Assembly (NCBI GenBank): GCA_030694835.1
Contig: JAUYUF010000213.1
Coordinates: 1 to 8,217, forward strand
Reading direction: 5' to 3'
Source of the DNA: Flavobacteriaceae bacterium
GTDB lineage: Bacteria; Bacteroidota; Bacteroidia; Flavobacteriales; Flavobacteriaceae
DNA length: 8,217 nucleotides
The translations under genes were made by a program, and so were the position numbers. Every line of letters starts with the position of its first letter. Positions within the stretch are counted from its first letter, which is position 1. The notes below the pieces were generated by a model. That model saw only the letters and a program-made list of their open reading frames with translations, was not told the DNA's origin and searched no databases. Shown here piece by piece: positions 6,926-8,217 of the stretch.

Positions 6926-7969
6926 CTACTCTATATCTTCCCTACTCAATTGTTCGTCATATAAAATATCTCTATTGGCCACCTTTCCTATAATATCATT
7001 AAAATGTTCTGCTAAAATTTTTCCTGTTCCGGGTCTTTTTACCCAAATATTATCTTTAGTAAAAACTTCTCCTTTTCTAATGGGTGCAATACTACAAACT
7101 GTTGCAAAAGCAAAATCCATAGTCACCTGTTCTTCTTTAGCGGGTTCTTTTTTCCCACCTCGCATTTGCCATATTTCATAAGAACTTTTAATAAGTTCCA
7201 CACAAGCTTTTTCATCCATACTGCATACAATATCAGGTCCAGTACGATTCATACGGTCTGTAAAATGCCGTTCTAATATACTCGCTCCTAAGGCAACTGC
7301 TCCCAAACAGGCATTGTTATTTAGGGTATGGTCTGAGAGACCAAATACTTTATTGGGAAAAGCCTGGTACATGGAGGTCATAGCTCCAAATCGCACCAAA
7401 TGACTTGGAGTTGGGTATAAATTAGTGGTGTGCAACAAGGCAACTGGTACTTGATGTTTATCAAATATATCCACCGCTTTTTTAACACTTTCAATTGTAT
7501 TCATACCGGTACTTAAAATTATCGGTTTACCAAACGAAGCAACATGTTCTAACAAGGGATAATTATTACATTCACCTGAGCCAATTTTATAAGCAGGAAC
7601 TTCCATTCGTTCTAATCTGTTAGCAGCATCCCTAGAAAATGGGGTTGATATAAACAACATCCCTTTACTCTCTACATAATTTTTCAAACTGATCTCATCC
7701 TCTTCGGACAATGCACAACGCTCCATAATTTCATAAATGGAAACCTTAGCATTCCCTGGTATTACTTTTTTGGCTGCCCCACTCATTTCATCTGCAACGA
7801 TATGAGTTTGATGCTTGATCAGTTCTACTCCCGCACGATGAGCAGCATCTACCATTTCAAAGGCTGTTTGCAAAGAGCCTTCATGATTAATACCTATTTC
7901 AGCAATCACCAATGGTGGATAATCCAACCCTATTTTTCTACCAGCAATTTCTATGTATGGATTTTTCAT
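6926..7969 (-). CDS. neuB: N-acetylneuraminate (sialic acid) synthase NeuB
   Basis: NeuB condenses ManNAc with phosphoenolpyruvate to form Neu5Ac. The 347 residues are the usual length: an N-terminal TIM barrel plus a C-terminal SAF/antifreeze-like domain. Motifs: IAEIGINHEG (22-31), FISTPFSRDAANRLE (106-120), YKIGSGECNNYPLL (127-140), ILSTGM (151-156), LLHTTNLYPTP (178-188), GLSDHT (H214), ILERHFTDR (H235) and GPDIVCSM. H214 and H235 have the same 21-residue spacing as the two Mn-binding histidines of meningococcal NeuB. The SAF domain spans about 298-347 and includes WVKRPGTGK, whose Arg is the probable substrate-contacting one. SGECNNYPLL and the ERHFTDR context are of Neu5Ac-synthase type, not pseudaminate-synthase type. 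I chose ATG 7969 (MKNPYIEIAGRKIG); an in-frame GTG at 7990 would add MNKKYDK, which lacks family support. A 34-nt repeat lies 26 nt upstream and another copy lies downstream. Confidence 0.95.
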   Translation of the reverse strand: MKNPYIEIAGRKIGLDYPPLVIAEIGINHEGSLQTAFEMVDAAHRAGVELIKHQTHIVADEMSGAAKKVIPGNAKVSIYEIMERCALSEEDEISLKNYVESKGMLFISTPFSRDAANRLERMEVPAYKIGSGECNNYPLLEHVASFGKPIILSTGMNTIESVKKAVDIFDKHQVPVALLHTTNLYPTPSHLVRFGAMTSMYQAFPNKVFGLSDHTLNNNACLGAVALGASILERHFTDRMNRTGPDIVCSMDEKACVELIKSSYEIWQMRGGKKEPAKEEQVTMDFAFATVCSIAPIRKGEVFTKDNIWVKRPGTGKILAEHFNDIIGKVANRDILYDEQLSREDIE

Positions 7970-7995
7970 TTTATCATATTTTTTATTCACTTCAG

Positions 7996-8029
7996 AAACA
8001 CACCCCTAGCCCCTCTCAAAAGGGGAATT
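7996..8029 (-). repeat. Interspersed hairpin repeat, copy 2
   Basis: Same family and orientation as 6814-6847 (31 of 34 identical). The core on the minus strand is CCCCTTTTGAGAGGGGCTAG. It occupies the neuB 5' leader, ending 26 nt before the ATG, so any transcript starting further upstream carries it as untranslated RNA. Stem complementarity is weaker than in copy 3 (CCCCTTT against AGAGGGG, needing a G-T pair). Confidence 0.72.
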
Positions 8030-8068
8030 TTAATGACTAACTCTACTTTGGCTGCGCTAAACACTGAG

Positions 8069-8086
8069 CTCAAAAGAGGGAAGTTT
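8069..8086. repeat. Partial third-type copy of the repeat core
   Basis: CTCAAAAGAGGGAAGTTT here resembles CTCAAAAGGGGAATTT at 8015-8030 (one inserted A and one inserted G). The intervening 8041-8068 contains TTTGGCTGCGCTAAACACTG, reminiscent of GC-rich repeat fragments (GGCTGCGCTCAGC) common in flavobacteria. This suggests one repeat was split or partly duplicated by another. Confidence 0.35.
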
Positions 8087-8101
8087 TTATTATTATTCTA
8101 T

Positions 8102-8109
8102 CAAAATTA
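8102..8109 (-). promoter_or_regulatory. Weak candidate -7 box upstream of neuB
   Basis: The minus strand reads TAATTTTG, fitting TAnnTTTG, 132 nt before the neuB ATG. No TTG -33 element is visible at 17-23 nt upstream. If real, the neuB mRNA leader would be about 125 nt and include repeat copy 2. Alternatively neuB is read through from genes beyond the right edge. Confidence 0.22.
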
Positions 8110-8183
8110 GATTTTTTTTCATTGATTCTTTTCATTAAAAAATATTTGGTATCATTAATCATATAATATACTTTATTAATTCT

Positions 8184-8217
8184 GTGATTAACTCCCCTCT
8201 TGAGAGGGGTTAGGGGT
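8184..8217 (+). repeat. Interspersed hairpin repeat, copy 3 (cut by window edge)
   Basis: Plus-strand copy CTCCCCTCTTGAGAGGGGTT followed by AGGGGT, truncated by the end of the window. CCCCTCT (8194-8200) and AGAGGGG (8203-8209) form the best stem of the three copies, realistically 6 bp with a TTGA loop. It is oriented opposite to copies 1 and 2. Confidence 0.7.

Larger units (their letters stand above)
7996..8217. mobile_element. Possible MITE-like element bounded by inverted repeat copies
   Basis: Copies 2 (7996-8029) and 3 (8184-8217) face each other, so the interval has inverted ends of about 28 nt with a few mismatches and a short AT-rich interior of about 154 nt with no credible gene. 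The outermost bases are ACACACCCCT on the left and AGGGGT, cut by the window edge, on the right. This geometry resembles a miniature inverted-repeat element. However, the same repeat occurs singly at 6814, so two independent insertions are equally possible. No target-site duplication can be assessed because the right end is outside the window. Confidence 0.28.

Noticed and set aside
6975..7181. Plus-strand open frame of 68 codons
   Set aside because: It is entirely antisense to the C-terminal domain of neuB, which has clear motifs, and has no recognisable features.
6926..7969. Pseudaminic acid synthase (PseI) or legionaminate synthase
   Set aside because: SGECNNYPLL and the surrounding motifs match Neu5Ac-type NeuB, and the adjacent epimerase is NeuC-like; no Pse or Leg aminotransferase or dehydratase is present.
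7802..8110. Plus-strand open frame of 102 codons
   Set aside because: It is antisense to the neuB N-terminus and then runs through the interspersed repeat; no protein-like motifs.
8194..8209. Rho-independent terminator from the CCCCTCT/AGAGGGG stem
   Set aside because: No T-run follows the stem closely on either strand, and the same sequence appears as an interspersed repeat elsewhere.
6814..8217. CRISPR array from three similar repeats
   Set aside because: Copies are irregularly spaced (about 1.15 kb and 0.15 kb), in mixed orientation, with a gene between them and no cas genes.

Overview
This window is part of a surface-polysaccharide (capsule, O-antigen or glycan) biosynthesis locus, almost certainly from a low-GC member of the Bacteroidota, probably class Flavobacteriia. 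Reasons: strongly AT-rich DNA, no Shine-Dalgarno-like leaders at any start, a TAnnTTTG-type -7 box, and short interspersed repeats (a CCCCTCTTGAGAGGGG hairpin followed by TTAGGGGTGT, and a TCAGTCTGAGCTTGTCGAAG repeat) of a kind I recall as common in flavobacterial genomes. The taxon is an inference; no rRNA or housekeeping gene is present.

Layout: every gene I can support is on the minus strand, so transcription runs from the right edge to the left. Right to left: a repeat-rich leader (about 7970-8217); neuB, sialic acid synthase (6926-7969); a repeat copy joined to a decayed C-terminal half of a small GIY-YIG-like ORF (6589-6847); neuC, the hydrolysing UDP-GlcNAc 2-epimerase, behind its own candidate promoter (5395-6522); an unclassified GT-A-like protein with a DED motif and a TTG start (4545-5360); a large GT-B-like protein with an SWDNLGSKGR motif (3147-4544); a GT4 glycosyltransferase (2077-3150); a class I SAM methyltransferase (966-1949); and a second GT4 glycosyltransferase whose C-terminus runs off the left edge (1-961).

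How they work together: NeuC turns UDP-GlcNAc into ManNAc and UDP, and NeuB condenses ManNAc with phosphoenolpyruvate to give N-acetylneuraminate (Neu5Ac). The motifs of both look like the true Neu5Ac route rather than pseudaminic acid. Neither the CMP-sialate synthetase (NeuA) that would activate Neu5Ac nor a recognisable sialyltransferase is in the window. The four downstream transferases and the methyltransferase would assemble and decorate the repeat unit. Genes from neuC leftwards are tightly packed (34-nt gap, 0-nt junction, 4-nt ATGA overlap, 127-nt gap, 4-nt gap), as in one operon. neuB is separated from neuC by about 400 bp of repeats and pseudogene and lies between two direct copies of the same 34-nt repeat.

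No wholly new system is evident. The best candidates for novelty are the two unclassified transferases (one of which could be the missing sialyltransferase), the repeat arrangement around neuB, and the decayed GIY-YIG-like ORF.
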